Of a stretch of 64,000 nt of DNA, positions 25,349 through 38,100 are shown piece by piece. Origin of the DNA: Helopsaltes ochotensis (lineage: Eukaryota; Chordata; Aves; Passeriformes; Locustellidae); contig VXBM01000045.1 in the NCBI GenBank assembly GCA_013400155.1, positions 621,122 to 685,121 on the forward strand. The letters run 5' to 3'. Position 1 is the stretch's first letter, and each line of letters starts with the position of its first letter. Below the pieces are notes generated by a model, which saw only the letters and a list, made by a program, of their open reading frames with translations, ran no database searches and was not told the origin of the DNA. Both the position numbers and the translations under genes were made by a program.

Positions 25349-25356
25349 TAGCACCA
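25349..25356 (-). promoter_or_regulatory. FBN1: miR-29 seed match in FBN1 3'UTR (8-mer)
   Basis: The minus strand reads TGGTGCTA: the full miR-29 seed complement plus the terminal A, an 8-mer site about 400 bases after the stop. A second site lies 240 bases further down. Confidence 0.7.
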
Positions 25357-25754
25357 AATGGATATCATAAATGGCTGACCTAGTAAGTTGTAGTTGGAGA
25401 AGCGAAGTTTAAGAATTACAAAAATAGAGCTGTCCATCAGTTGAAAGCACACTCTTGTACCTCAGCTGAAATGATGATGTGTCTCAGCATCAGTGGCCAA
25501 CTTCCAATGATAAAAGTCCCAGTTTTCAAGATTCAACATATCAGGTAGCTCAGCTACACGTAAAAGCCTGAGAAAGTGGTAGTTTTGAGCTCATGTATTC
25601 ATCCTGTACCTTGTTTATGTAATAATATGATAGTGCTTGTTCATACAAATGTATTCATGTAAGATTGTACCTATGATATGGAGAATCTGATTGGGAGGAA
25701 TTTCAGTCCTACCTATCTATCTTTGGTTTAATTATTTGGTCTTTGGTTGATGAA

Positions 25755-26144
25755 TTAATGAAGCAAGATCTGAATTTTCATTTTCAGGTTATCTCCCAGC
25801 TCACCACTGAGGTAGTCTTTGTCATGTTTCGCTTCAAGCTGGTTAAGTTCCTTCTTTTTATAGAGTGGAATACTACTGATTTGTAATGAATAATTTCCAG
25901 GCACTGGCTTCTTCTTTGTGAAATGAAGGTAACTTATCCCGTCCTTCTTATTGATTCTAAAAAAACCATCTTCATTTCCGGAGTCAATTAAATATCGGTT
26001 ATGGTTTGTCAGTGTTGTGAGGGCAGGGAGCAGTTCCAGGATTCGATCTTTGTTGCTGAGATCCGAGATGTTGATGGAGAAGACCGCTGCTTTCTCAATA
26101 TCCCAGCTGGCGAGGCTGATCGGCGGCTCCAGCTCTGGCTGATC
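25755..26144 (-). CDS. FBN1: FBN1 last coding exon: C-terminal domain, most of asprosin
   Basis: The acceptor is TTGTGCAG (minus strand) and TAA lies at 25755-25757; 129 codons, entered in phase 0 from the previous exon. It begins D-Q-P-E-L-E-P-P-I-S-L-A-S-W-D and ends K-M-K-I-Q-I-L-L-H. The hallmark ILELLPALTTLTNHNRYLI and LHFTKKKP blocks of the fibrillin C-terminus are present, as is DKDYLSGELGDNLKMKI. After furin cleavage upstream, this exon plus ten residues of the preceding one form the hormone asprosin (139 residues here, 140 in human). One N-glycosylation sequon (N-I-S) is kept. Confidence 0.97.
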   Translation of the reverse strand, partial: DQPELEPPISLASWDIEKAAVFSINISDLSNKDRILELLPALTTLTNHNRYLIDSGNEDGFFRINKKDGISYLHFTKKKPVPGNYSLQISSIPLYKKKELNQLEAKHDKDYLSGELGDNLKMKIQILLH

Positions 26145-29100
26145 CTGCACAAGAACAAAGGATGTCAGTTGGCTTTGTCAGAGAGCTTTCACACGTGCGT
26201 GTGTTTCTTGCCCAGATCTTTCATTGCTAATGAGACAATTTAAAAAATGAGGTTCTGTAATATCATCTGTCAAGTCCACTCTTATGGGCCTAGGACTCCT
26301 CAGGAGGAAGTACAGATTTTGTCACCACCTCTGTGTGGGTAAGAGGAGCCCGAGACACGTGCTGGAAGTTTCTGTGCATGGGCCTTGCTGCCTGACAGAT
26401 GAAGCCCCTCCACGCTGGGAGCCTGTGACCAGCCTCCTGCAAAGAGAGCAAACAAGGCACACTCCTCCTCTCTGCCAGGGGAACCACAGGCTGACAGAAC
26501 AACTGTGAAGGAGAGCAGGGTCTGTGACGGAGCCACAGCATTTCAATGGGGATTTTCTGCTTTGCAAGATTTGTTTGCATTGAGCGTGGAGCCAGGGCAG
26601 CCTGCAGGTGCAGCAGAGCGCTGGAAAAGCAGCCTCACCCCTCACCTCTGACTGGGTGGTAACATTTCAGACAGCAGCACGAGCTGTAGCATTTTCATTT
26701 GGAAAGCAAGGGAAGCTCTACATCACTTCTGAGACAAAAACACTACCTGACATCCAAAACCTGCTTTGGTCTACTTTAGGGTGTAGATTTTTCCTGAGGG
26801 ATTGTCTCTTGGCACATGTCCTTCTGAGTCCAGCTTTCACAAGACAAACCCTTTCCCCCCAGAAAGGGTCAATTACCTCTGCTTCACTTGCAGTTTCATT
26901 AGTGCTCCTGCGCTTCCTTCCTCTCTTGGGATAGCCATTGATTTTACATTCATAACAAGCTTCTGGAGAGAGGGAGTTGTCATCTACTTCTCCACTGAGT
27001 GAAAGCTCTTGTCCTTGACCTCTGCCTAGCCCCACTCCAGAAACACAGTGTCTGAGGAAGGAAGAAATTCAAAATTAACTCCAGTGAGACACAGATCTTA
27101 CCAAAAGCTACATTTCGGGGACTGTAAGTATAAATAATGAAGCAATTATGTTGCATTCATTTCCTAGGGAAAATTTCTGCTAAAGTCAACAGTCAAAATT
27201 CTCACTGAATCACAATGAGACCACTCTTTATTTCAAGAATCTGCCTTCATGGGTTTCTGCCCAAGAGGGACCTGCCAATATTTAACAGTCTTAAAAACAC
27301 AGGCTTAAGCTCTGAGTTGTTGTTAGCAATTTCTGTTATCCAGCCTGGAACACATTTAAAGAGATCAATTTTCAACAACTGCTGAAAAATCTGAAAAGTG
27401 AGGTCTTTCATAATGCATCCCAAAGCTTTTAGTCACTTACAAAATTTAAACCACAATCTCTCTGCTTTCCATTTGGGTTTCTTGGTCCTATATGATGTGC
27501 AACCCTAACACACCCATTGGGGCAAGGGAAAGTTGGTTTTATTGATAAAGCATACATTTATTAAAAAATATTAATTTGAAACACAGAACAATATGGAACA
27601 TACAAGAACCTAAGAGTTCATGCAGAGTTGTTATTCCAACCAGCAGGTGAAACCACTTGTATAATGTAATTTCTTTTTGCAGCTGGTAGGGGGTGTTATT
27701 ATTAATGTTTGTTTTGTTCTTCTTTAAGGAGACAAGTGAATTACAACAAGGGGTGTGAGCTCCCAAGTGCCAAGCTCAGAGGACTTGGCAGGCTGCTGGG
27801 GTGTGCAGGAGAGGAGAAAGCAGTAGCTTAAAATAGAGGATTGAACCTGGTAGCCCTGACCAAATCTCAATTTCAAGCATTAAACCTTTCCATGGTTACA
27901 TTTCCCCACCCCTCCCAATCTCCAAAATCAGTAGGTACATCCCAACTCTTGAGCACTTTCCCAATCCTATCCCTCTTTAAGTGCTGACAATCCCCCTGGT
28001 TCTGCTGCTCCACACTGCAAAGAAAGGAGTGGACTATGTCCCTTGGTATCTGTTAGTTTAAAATGAGAATCCCTTACCCTTGTCCTATTCTGAAGTAACC
28101 AGGTGGACATCCACAGACGTAGCCACCTTCAGTGTTTGAACAACCATAACTGCATGGGGCTTGTGCAGAACCGCATTCATTGATATCTTGGCAACCTCCA
28201 CTAAACTGCTCATACTGAAATCCAGTAGGGCACATACATTTATAGCTTCCCAAAGTATTGTGGCAGGATGCTCCTCCACAAATGTGTGCACTGAGACATT
28301 CGTTCTCATCTGGAAAAGAAGCAGAATATACCACATTAACTTTTACCCAGGTACAGTCCAGCCTACCCCTTGTACAGATCATGCTTGGCTGAATGTGCTG
28401 CCAGCTCAGATGGACACAGGCAGCTGGGCTTGTCCTCCCCTTTGCTGGGGCTGTGGCCCCTGGGAGATGACTACAACCACACAACAGCAACGCTGGGGCT
28501 GCTCTACAGAACATGTTTCATGCCATGTCAGCTCATGATACGGAGAGCAGCGAAACAAAGAAGATAGCTTTTTTTTCCAGAAATAACTGAGAAGAATCAA
28601 ACTTTTTACAGCCAACAATCTGGTCAAGTAATCCCTTGTTCATAATGTTATTCAACATTAAAGGAAAAAAGAGTAAGGAATCAAGCCCTGACACTTTTTC
28701 CAGGCATTGAAAATTCCTCTCTACACACTTATATTTATCTATTAGATATAGGTAAGATATGGGAAGTAGTAAAGTAAAAATAAAAGCAGCTGTGGATATA
28801 AAAGACTACTATATTCTGAACCAGTCCTTTTCCAAACTTCCTAAGGGTGGCACTGTAGGAGTTTGAGGTCAGTTCAGGCTTATTTACTGAAAATGGCTAC
28901 CTTTTGAAATGAACCTGGTCTGATTTTTGATGTCTAATGTGGCAAATTGCTTTTAAAAGTTCAGAATATTATTGTTCCCCATTTTCTGTGATAAATGCAT
29001 ATATATATTGTGGGTATGTGCACACATAAGAAACTGCATTTGGGAAGTACAGACCAGCATCTCTGACCTCAACATCCAGGTTACAGGAGAATAAGTCAGA

Positions 29101-32100
29101 GCATTATTGTCTTTTTCCAAACAATGTGGCTCTTTGTTTAAAAGCAATGTCTTTGCTTCTCGCAGCCTGATTCACGATGTGGTGTTCTGTGGAAGTGCCT
29201 GGGCAGGGGATGCAGTCACAGACAGCACAAGACATGGGAGGAACCAAAGCATTCTTCAGTGATTATCTAAATGTGTTGCAGCAACATAAAAAAAAATCCC
29301 TGAACGATTCGTTAAATAGGCTAAAAAAGACAAAGTTTTTGCAGAGTTGGGATTGCCAAGGAATATGAAGGAATTGTCACGGAAAAACCTAGCACATGGA
29401 TTCTTCCCCTGTGGTACACCCAGGAGATCCAGATAAGTATCTTAAGAATATACAGTTACAGACAGTACAATGTGAATGTGTGGAGACCACAAGGTATTAA
29501 AACCTGGGGCTGAATTTTGTGTTCCTAGAGCCTGTAACGGTTTGCCATTAACTCAGAGTGATGTTTCAGTGTTGATCACACCTCACATCAACTATACCAA
29601 CATCATAAATGCTTATTTGGGCCACTGGAGTTTATCTGAAGAGCAGATGTGCTCACTTCACCACTCTCCACAGCAGCAAGAAAGGGGCACTACTGAGATT
29701 AATTCCCATATTTTGGGTAAGTGTCAGAAGAAAAAAAGTATGAAGAAAAAAAATTTTGGACCCTCAGACTCTGCACAAGAACCTTTGGACAGACAGCTGC
29801 AGGTTTACTCAAATAGGACAAATTGTTAATTCTGTACAGAGGAGGGACTTAAACACAGCAGCTTTCCTGTAGGTGTTGTAAGAAGGACAAAAGCACAGAT
29901 CAAGTAGGATTTTAAAAGAATTCGGAGATGCTTGGAGCCAGAAGTTGAATTTTATGATTTAACAAATCAAAGTTGTAGCTATGAGAGTGCCGGGCTCAAT
30001 CCACCATCCACTCTTAGACAGGACCTTTGTCCAAGCAGAGACCACTACAGAGCTGAATAAGATTTCCTTTGTTCAGATCACAAAATACATGAGTAACATG
30101 AGTTTCTTCAAAGTCAATATAATCTCTAGCACCCTCAAGGAGAGTTTTGTGCTTAAACCCTTCTTGAACCAGGACATGCGTTACTGTGGGCTTCATACCC
30201 ATTCTGCCTTCACAGGCGACCACACTTGTGAAGAAACTCTGCTCAACTTAGCAAATTATAATCAGAAAAAGAAAGTATGGCAAACTGCACCACTGCCCTT
30301 CACTTCTTGCTGCTAACAAAAGTAACATGCATTTTAAAGTATGAATTTACAAAAGAGACTTGCCAACACATTGGTTCCACTGGTAATGCTGGAGATATCC
30401 TTGTGGGCAGCTGCACCTGTATCCTCCAATTATATTTTGGCAGCCATGCTGACACCGGTGGTTGCCATCACATTCATCAACATCTAAAAGGGTGAAACAC
30501 ACTCTGAGTTGTGGGAGAGAAGCTCATATTATGCTGTATTTGGAAAACATTACAAATAATCATATATATTCATTTATCATATATATAGGTATATTTCAGC
30601 ATCTTCCAAAAACCTGACTACTTTGGGTCTTTTGGATTTGGATTTGTGACTTCATAGCAAGTAATATAGGCTGCAAACCATGGAAAGCTCTCACATTCAG
30701 CAAAAATTTTCAGTTTTTGCATTCTGCTATGGAGCAGACAGCAGAAAGCCATTGGTATATGGGATCTCTAATGCGTTATTAAGGGTCCCAGCTCCACAGC
30801 AGACAGACCCTTGCTTTTACCCAGGCATCCAACCCAAAAATCCTGGATACTTCTTTTCAAAACAACCCAAACTCTGTCCCAGGAGAAGGCTCTAAAGACC
30901 CAGAGGAATAAGTCTACAGCCCTTGAACTCTCTTTAGCAGGTCACCTTGGAGATGCAAGACTTCCTGTCCTTGATGAATCCCTCAGAAATCCATGCAGGA
31001 TTCAAAAGAGGTTCAATGAACTTAGACACTTAAACTAAAACATTCCAGGCTACGTCTCCTCAGAAAATCCAGTTCTTCAGAATCGCACAATATATCTGGT
31101 TTTTTGTGGCCCATGGAGAGGAATACTGCCCTGTTGCTAAATTTCTGTACCCCACCCCCCCTCGCTTCAACCTATGCATGCTTGCTTCTGTAGATTTTGG
31201 TGCTTACTCCATAGGTCCTTCCTTGGGTGACAGAAAGAAGATGGCTGAAAGAAGATTAGGGAAGCAAGAGAAGGCCAAGTTGAACGCACTGTGTTGTACC
31301 CACCTTCACAGCTCTGCCCAGTTTGATCAAGTGAGAAGCCACGTTGACACTCACAAACAAAACTTCCTGGTGTATTCTGGCAAATGCCCTTTGCCCCACA
31401 AATATTGATCTCGGTAGCACACTCGTTGTTGTCTGAGGGAAACCAAAGCTCAGTGTTAGCTTGTAGTTATCACTTCAAAGCTGATGTTTTGGCCATGCTA
31501 ATGATGGAAGGGCTGTGGCAGGAAGTGAAGGCACATCAGTAACACACGTGTCCCACTACCCTCCCTTTCTCCCTTTCAGGTTCTCACTTTGCATTACAGG
31601 ACAGTTTACACTGCTTTCTTTTGAATTTGGAAACACTTTTCTGTTATAGGAAGGGAAACTTTCTTTTCTCCACCAAGAATATGAAGTTTGATGTTTTGGT
31701 CTCCAAAATCCTCCAAATTCACACCAATACCACGGGATCATCAAACTGACACAGAAAAAGGATCCAGCTTGCAGAGTAGAAAGTGTGTTTTGCAGGAGGA
31801 AGCAGTTTAGTTTAACATTTCCATGTACCCAATGGGTATGTGTTCAGAGGACAACTGCAGAAATGTGTATTTCCTAGCTGTTTCAAGAAGCCTTGACATG
31901 ATTTCAATGAGCTACAAAAAGAGAAATAGAACTGATTTTTTTGCTCAATGCCTAAAAAAGGATAAGGCAAGAATTACAAAGCAGTGGTTTTACTGCCTGG
32001 TTCTTGCAAGTGCAACATTCAAAGACAGATTATGAAAGCAAGGGAAGATAGGAGGAAAGAGCCTCTTTGCATCTCTGGTGGGATTAGGATCAGGATCTGG

Positions 32101-35100
32101 CCTGTTTCCATTTAGTTCCTCAGGAAGATGATTTTACCTCCTCGCTACTTTGCTTCTGGAGTAGGGGTCAAAAATAAATCCCAGATCTGTGTCTACCTTC
32201 CCACGTCACCTACCAATGCAGGCTGTATGGTGCTGAGTGAATCCAGGAGGACATTTGCAAGTGAATCCCCCAATAGTGTTGACACAAAGGAACTGGCAGT
32301 TGTGCTGCTTTGTTGCACATTCATCAAGATCTAAAAAAACCAAGAAAACATCTTTCATTTATGTTCCCTGGACTCAGAAAGAAGTGATTACAAATAAATA
32401 ACAGCAAATAAAGCCTTTAGAATTTACATCTCACTTTCCACACTGGTTTCCAGTTCCTCTTACATGAAGCCTCACATTTAATGAATGTGACTTTGGAGCT
32501 GCACAGTGTCCATGCTAACACTGAATTGCAGACACCGCTCTCATCTGTCTGAAAGTTGTTGTGATATAATAAATGTCTGCTCAGCCAATAAATGGGAAGT
32601 CACCATCTTCATGAGACCTGGCAGACTGGAAAATGGTCTTGCACTGAAGCACACTATTTCTCCAAAAGAAATATTGAAATGCTAACAACAAAGTACACTG
32701 TCATTCTCCATGTAAGATTTGGAATTGCTGCTCTAACTTGTGTGGGTTTAGTCAAATCTTAGTTACCAAGACACATAAATCTATGGAATTCTAACAAATA
32801 TTCCAAAATCTCTCCTGCATTGATATGCTTTATCCAGCATGCTGCAAATACAGTAGGTAAAAATTCTGTTGATGCTGGGCAATGAACTGCAGACCATGGT
32901 CATCTTTGCATCCAATAAGATTAATTTATCATTGAATTATATGGCTTAAACCAACAGGCTTACCAAAATAAGAACAATCATATACATTATTAATTACAAA
33001 ATCCTTTAAGATCAGCTGCCATCCACTTGCAAAAATTCCTGTCAATCTGTTCTTCATCCAAATTAACAAGGAATTAACTGAATATCAGCTCCATCCTGTG
33101 CAGGCCATTTCTACTGTCTTTACTGGAAATACTCACATGAATCAAGGAGAGAGATTTGCATCATTTAAATGTCCTTGCAATTATTTTTGCCTGTGAAACA
33201 CAGTTTCTGCAGTAAATTATTTTCTTGATTTTTACCTTTGCAGCTTCTCCCATCTTCTTGCAGGATATATCCTTTTGGACATGAACACTGGTAGCTCCCT
33301 TCTGTGTTTTTGCAGATGAAATTGCAAGGTTTGGGAGACTCGTTGCATTCATTCAGATCTACAAGAAGCAAAACCAGATACCTCAGTGCTGGCAATCAAG
33401 ATTTGTGATAATATTTTACAAAATGTTCAGGATAGATCAGAAGGAAATCCAAATCCCCAAAGCATTAACAAGAGACATTTTATTTTCTCATTTTTCAGAA
33501 TCCTTCTATTTCCTTCTTCAAGTCCTCTCTTAGTAATAAACTTTATATACAAACCCCACAATGAAAAACCTACCAATGCAAAGAGTACCAGTGACATCTG
33601 TGGTGTAGCCCAGATTGCAAAGACAATGGTAAGTTCCCCTCTCATTGATGCACTCCCCATTGCGGCAGACGTCATGAATAACCTTGCACTCATCAATATC
33701 TGCAATTAAACGAGGGTTAGTTCTCAATGGAACAAAACTGATTTTGTACAGCTTCAATAGATTCTTGTGACCTGACAGAGACAAACCCACACCATTCAGA
33801 AAATACTTACACAAAATAGGGAAATGTTGCACAGATTTAAGGAGAAATAGTAAGTGGAGAAATACAAAATGGAGCATTAATCTAACTTTCTTATGCAATG
33901 AACAAGCTGTAAGTTGAAGGGAACAACTGGAGCTGATCATTTATCAGCCTTCACAAATCAAACATCACTTTGCCTTCATGTACACAAATAGCTCTCAAAA
34001 TGCGCCTGCAACACACTCAAATGTGAGAGTGCAAATTCCCATTCGAGTGCATGTCGGCCAACCAGAACATAAAGCAAGATCTGCCAGGAGGGGATGGATG
34101 CCTCATCATCCAGGGCCTTTGGCTGTGCACCGTCCTCCCAAAGAACTATACTTGGTCAACATGAAAAATCTCAGAAAATTTCAGTGGATATCCCACACTT
34201 ACAGGACATTACAGTGCTCAAATATGCAAAAAGAGAGTTTATAGTTTATCACTTAATTTGGCATTGTCTAAGAGATCATTTAATGAAGTACCTGCTCCAT
34301 TGGTTGTGTATCCTCGGCCATGAGGGCAAAGCTTCTTGAAGGCCACAGTGCCTGGGAAGGGACAGACCTCACAGTTCTGCCCCCAGCCTCGGCCACCGTC
34401 GCAGCAGCATTCAGACTTGGTGACAGCGTTCCTGTTGCTCGATCCGATTTGGCACATACTTTGTAAGACCTCAGTGAAGCAGTAGCCCTCCCTGTTGTCT
34501 GGAAGACAAATTGTGCATCACAGAGAATCCTAATGGTGAATTCCAGAGGGTCGTGAGAGGTTGGGAATTTAGTCAGAAATATAACAGAAAGGGCATACTT
34601 CACCCTGAGACTGTGGAACTGAGAGTGAAAGACTACCAGCAGTAAGAACGAGAGAATGACATCTAAGGGAAACAAAGACAAGAAATTTAGCAAAAGGTGG
34701 AAAACAAGAAGTTACAGTATGCTTATAAAAATGTATGTTTCTGTTTAAACCTAGAGAAAAAGGACTGGCTGAAAATCAGGACCAAAGAAATGTCAGAGCA
34801 GTTCCTGACTGACTGAAACCATGGAACAGTCAGCTTTCATAGCAAGTCACCCCAGCTGGGATATGGTGAGCATGGGAAGAAGGAACTTGCAAGAGGACAC
34901 CTACACACGAAGGCCCCTTCCCAAAGGCATGTAAATTCAAGACTGTGTTTTCTCACCATCCATTTCTAGGTTTAATTTCAGCCCTCATTGCTGCTATGCA
35001 AGTGACAGCACATTCAGGTGTAACTTGGGACTTACCAAGGCACTCGTCCTGGGTGTCGCTGACCGTGAATCCCTCGTTGCACTCACACCTGTAACTCCCC

Positions 35101-38100
35101 ACCGTGTTCACACAACGGCCGTTCTCGCAGAGCCCAGGCTTGGTCTGACATTCATTCTCATCTGCGTTTTTGAGATTTTATGACAAAAATATAGTCCATT
35201 ATTAGATTAATGTAGGTAAAAGGTTGGTATGGAACTCTTATGCTGTGCATTCTGCCTGGCTAAACCTCAATTTTTTTCTTTGTCTTATATTTTAATGTTT
35301 CTTTTATTCAATTTTCGGAGGAAAGATGGCCATCTAGCTCACAATTGTTATATATATTATATCTGCAGTATATTCCTCACTGGTTTTCAAAATTTTTGAT
35401 AGTTACAGCTGCATTTTGGAATGCTATCCAAGGCTTAAAAAAAATTCAGATCTACTCTCATTCATGCTAGCAGAGATAAACAAGCCTACAGCACCCAAGC
35501 CCAATCCTCACCACCTTCCCTCAGAGCATTCAGCAGCACCAGTAAAAACTGATTGTAAAGATACTCACACCGAGATTTTCTACTTACTGCCCACAGATGT
35601 GTATACCTGAACAGCAAAACCAAGTGTGTGCAGCACCAACAGATCCATTACACAAGTAGTTGTGCAATTCTGCCCCTGAGTTTTTAACACTTCATTAAAT
35701 CCAAACTTTTTAGCCCTGCTGAGGAAGTGAGTATTTCAAGAGCTTCAACACTTCAGCGTCACTTACCTATACAGCCTTCCCCGTCTGGTCTGCGCTGATA
35801 ACCAGGCCCACAGATACACATGTAGGTGCCAATTAGGTTTTTGCATTCCATCTGTTTTGAATCACAGTCGTGAATTCCTTCTTCACACTCATTCTGATCT
35901 AAAACACAAGGTTTAGACTTTATTATATAAATATTACATGATACTGGAAATTCAAAATAGAAAATTCTGACTTTGGAATCTCAATCATAATCAAACCCTA
36001 CACATACATTTATTGTTCTAAACCAACCATAAAATATACTAGCCTTGAGTAAATTGATTTCTCCCAAATGCCCATTTTTAGGGCAAGACAAAACCACATC
36101 ATCTGACATGACCTCACTTTAGGCAGATGTATAAATTTACTGGCAGGACAGGCCTAGTACAATCAAGTGCATAATGCAAACCATAGAATTGCATCCCAAA
36201 TTCTTTCTGACTCAGTTACTTCCTGGGATTAAAACTCTGGCCCAATAGTGCAGTGAGTCAGAGCCCTGCCCCTGCAGGAACTGAAATCATTATCTCATAA
36301 CTGCGAGAGTCTGGTAGGAGCTTTACCTCTGCACATTCTCCGGTCCTCCCGCAGAACGTACCCCCCGGGGCACTTGCACTCGTAGGATCCAAAAGTGTTC
36401 ACGCAGCGGAAGGCGCAGAGCAGAGGGTTCTGAATGCACTCATTGACATCTGGATGTGGAGTGACAAAGACCATGGGGGAAGGGAAACACTTGTGTAAAA
36501 CTCAGCAGACTTGAGTGCACAGGTTTTAGGCAATACCACAGACCCCAGTTACTGAGGACTAGATTTTAATAGTTGGGGAGCCTTGTTTCTACTCTTCATG
36601 GGTTTCTGTAGAGAAGCAGGCACCAGACATGCCAGGATGTTTGCACAGCTACCTGAAGTTTCAGTAAGTTCAACAGCAAGCAGCCAATGGAAATAATTTC
36701 CAGATCCATGCTGCCAAAATACTTGCTCAGTTAAAACTGTATCTTTTTCACACCTAGGATCGGTTTATTTGATTGGTTAATTAAATTCTACATGCACTAA
36801 TTCAGCTTCTTCATAAACTGAATTCTATAAAACAAGTAGAAATATTATTTTGAAGTGCATTTACATATGACCTGCACTACTTGAGTAATTACTGCTATGT
36901 AGTGATGTTTATGCACTCTACTAGCTCCTCCTCTGCAATCTGAGCTTTTACCCGAATTCCACAGGGAAGTGAATGAAGCTCTAACTGTATGTAAAAATAA
37001 TGCAATCTGATGCAAAAATAGAAGCATTCTTTTGCATGGGCTTGCAAGGAAATACACTGTAGCAGATAATTTAGGAACAGCTGTGTCAAGTCAGAGGACA
37101 GTGTCAGAACGTCCTGGGACATTCTCCTCTCCCTGGCTGTAACAGGAGGAGATGAATATTAAAAACCTCATACCATGTATGCAGAGATCTTTCCCCCGAT
37201 ACAGCCTCTCAATTTAAGGACTTCCACAGCCAAAAGCCACAACCAAACTATCAAGCTTAATTTCCACTGATGGACTCCCACACAAATTTGTATAATCTCT
37301 TTCTGGGTCAATTTATACTTGTGGCCTTGCTAATATTCTGCAGCAAAGGGTTCCACAACTTAAATATGTACCATGTATATAATAATGTTTGCTTTGGTTT
37401 GTCTAACATGGTCCCTCTATTTTTGGTACTTTTACCACCTGTGGCTTTATAAAATCATATATCTCTTCAACCACATTTTCCTCACTGAAAAATTGTAATT
37501 TATTTTCTGAGTGTCCCTTCTATACCTCTTATCTTCCTTACTTCTCTTTGTGCATTTTCAAATTCTAATCTTTTAAATGGGACACCAAAGCATGAAAAAT
37601 ATTCAACCTAGGGGTACCACGGTGATTGTTGAGTACTGTAGTTGTATTTTCTCATTTGTTCCGTGTTTCTTCCCTAACTCACTCAAGCAGCCCATTTCCT
37701 ATCTTTACCATCCACAGTGAGTCTCTTCACTCAAGGAGGTAAGCAAAAACCGCACACACAGTAAGCAGCACTTCTGGGAACTATTCTGAAGAGACTGCAC
37801 CCCAACATGCTCCTCTCTGGGCAGTCTTAGATACCACCTGAAAGTCTGTCCACCCCAGCTCCAGTCAGAAAAACACAGTTCAAGGTGGACACAGGAAGGA
37901 GGAGCTCATTTTCCCATTTCAGATAAGGAAGTATTGTTCCAAGTGTCCACAGTTTATTTTTAAAGCTACTTTACTCCCCTCAGCTGTCTTCAAAAGCAGG
38001 GAACACAATTACAACAGCCCTTAGCACACAGGAGTCTCACCTTCACAGGTCATCATTGGCCCAGGCTCAAATCCTTCTACACACGTGCATTCAAAGCCTC

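Larger units (their letters stand above)
23120..25754 (-). other. FBN1: Probable FBN1 3' untranslated region
   Basis: The stretch runs downstream of the FBN1 stop (25755-25757) on the minus strand to an AATAAA read on the minus strand at 23141-23146. The inferred 2.6-kb length is close to the roughly 2.7-kb 3'UTR of human FBN1 as I recall it. It is AT-rich, lacks coding signal, and contains two miR-29 seed matches and an internal AATAAA. The 3' end is inferred from signals only; ATTAAA variants at 23255 and 23391 are alternatives. Confidence 0.55.

Noticed and set aside
26290..26645. Several 78-107-codon minus-strand frames in the last FBN1 intron
   Set aside because: Mutually overlapping frames without splice consistency; the intron between the two C-terminal exons is well defined by frame and signals.
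28370..28567. Plus-strand frames opposite the cbEGF42-43 exon
   Set aside because: Antisense shadows of the FBN1 exon and adjacent intron.
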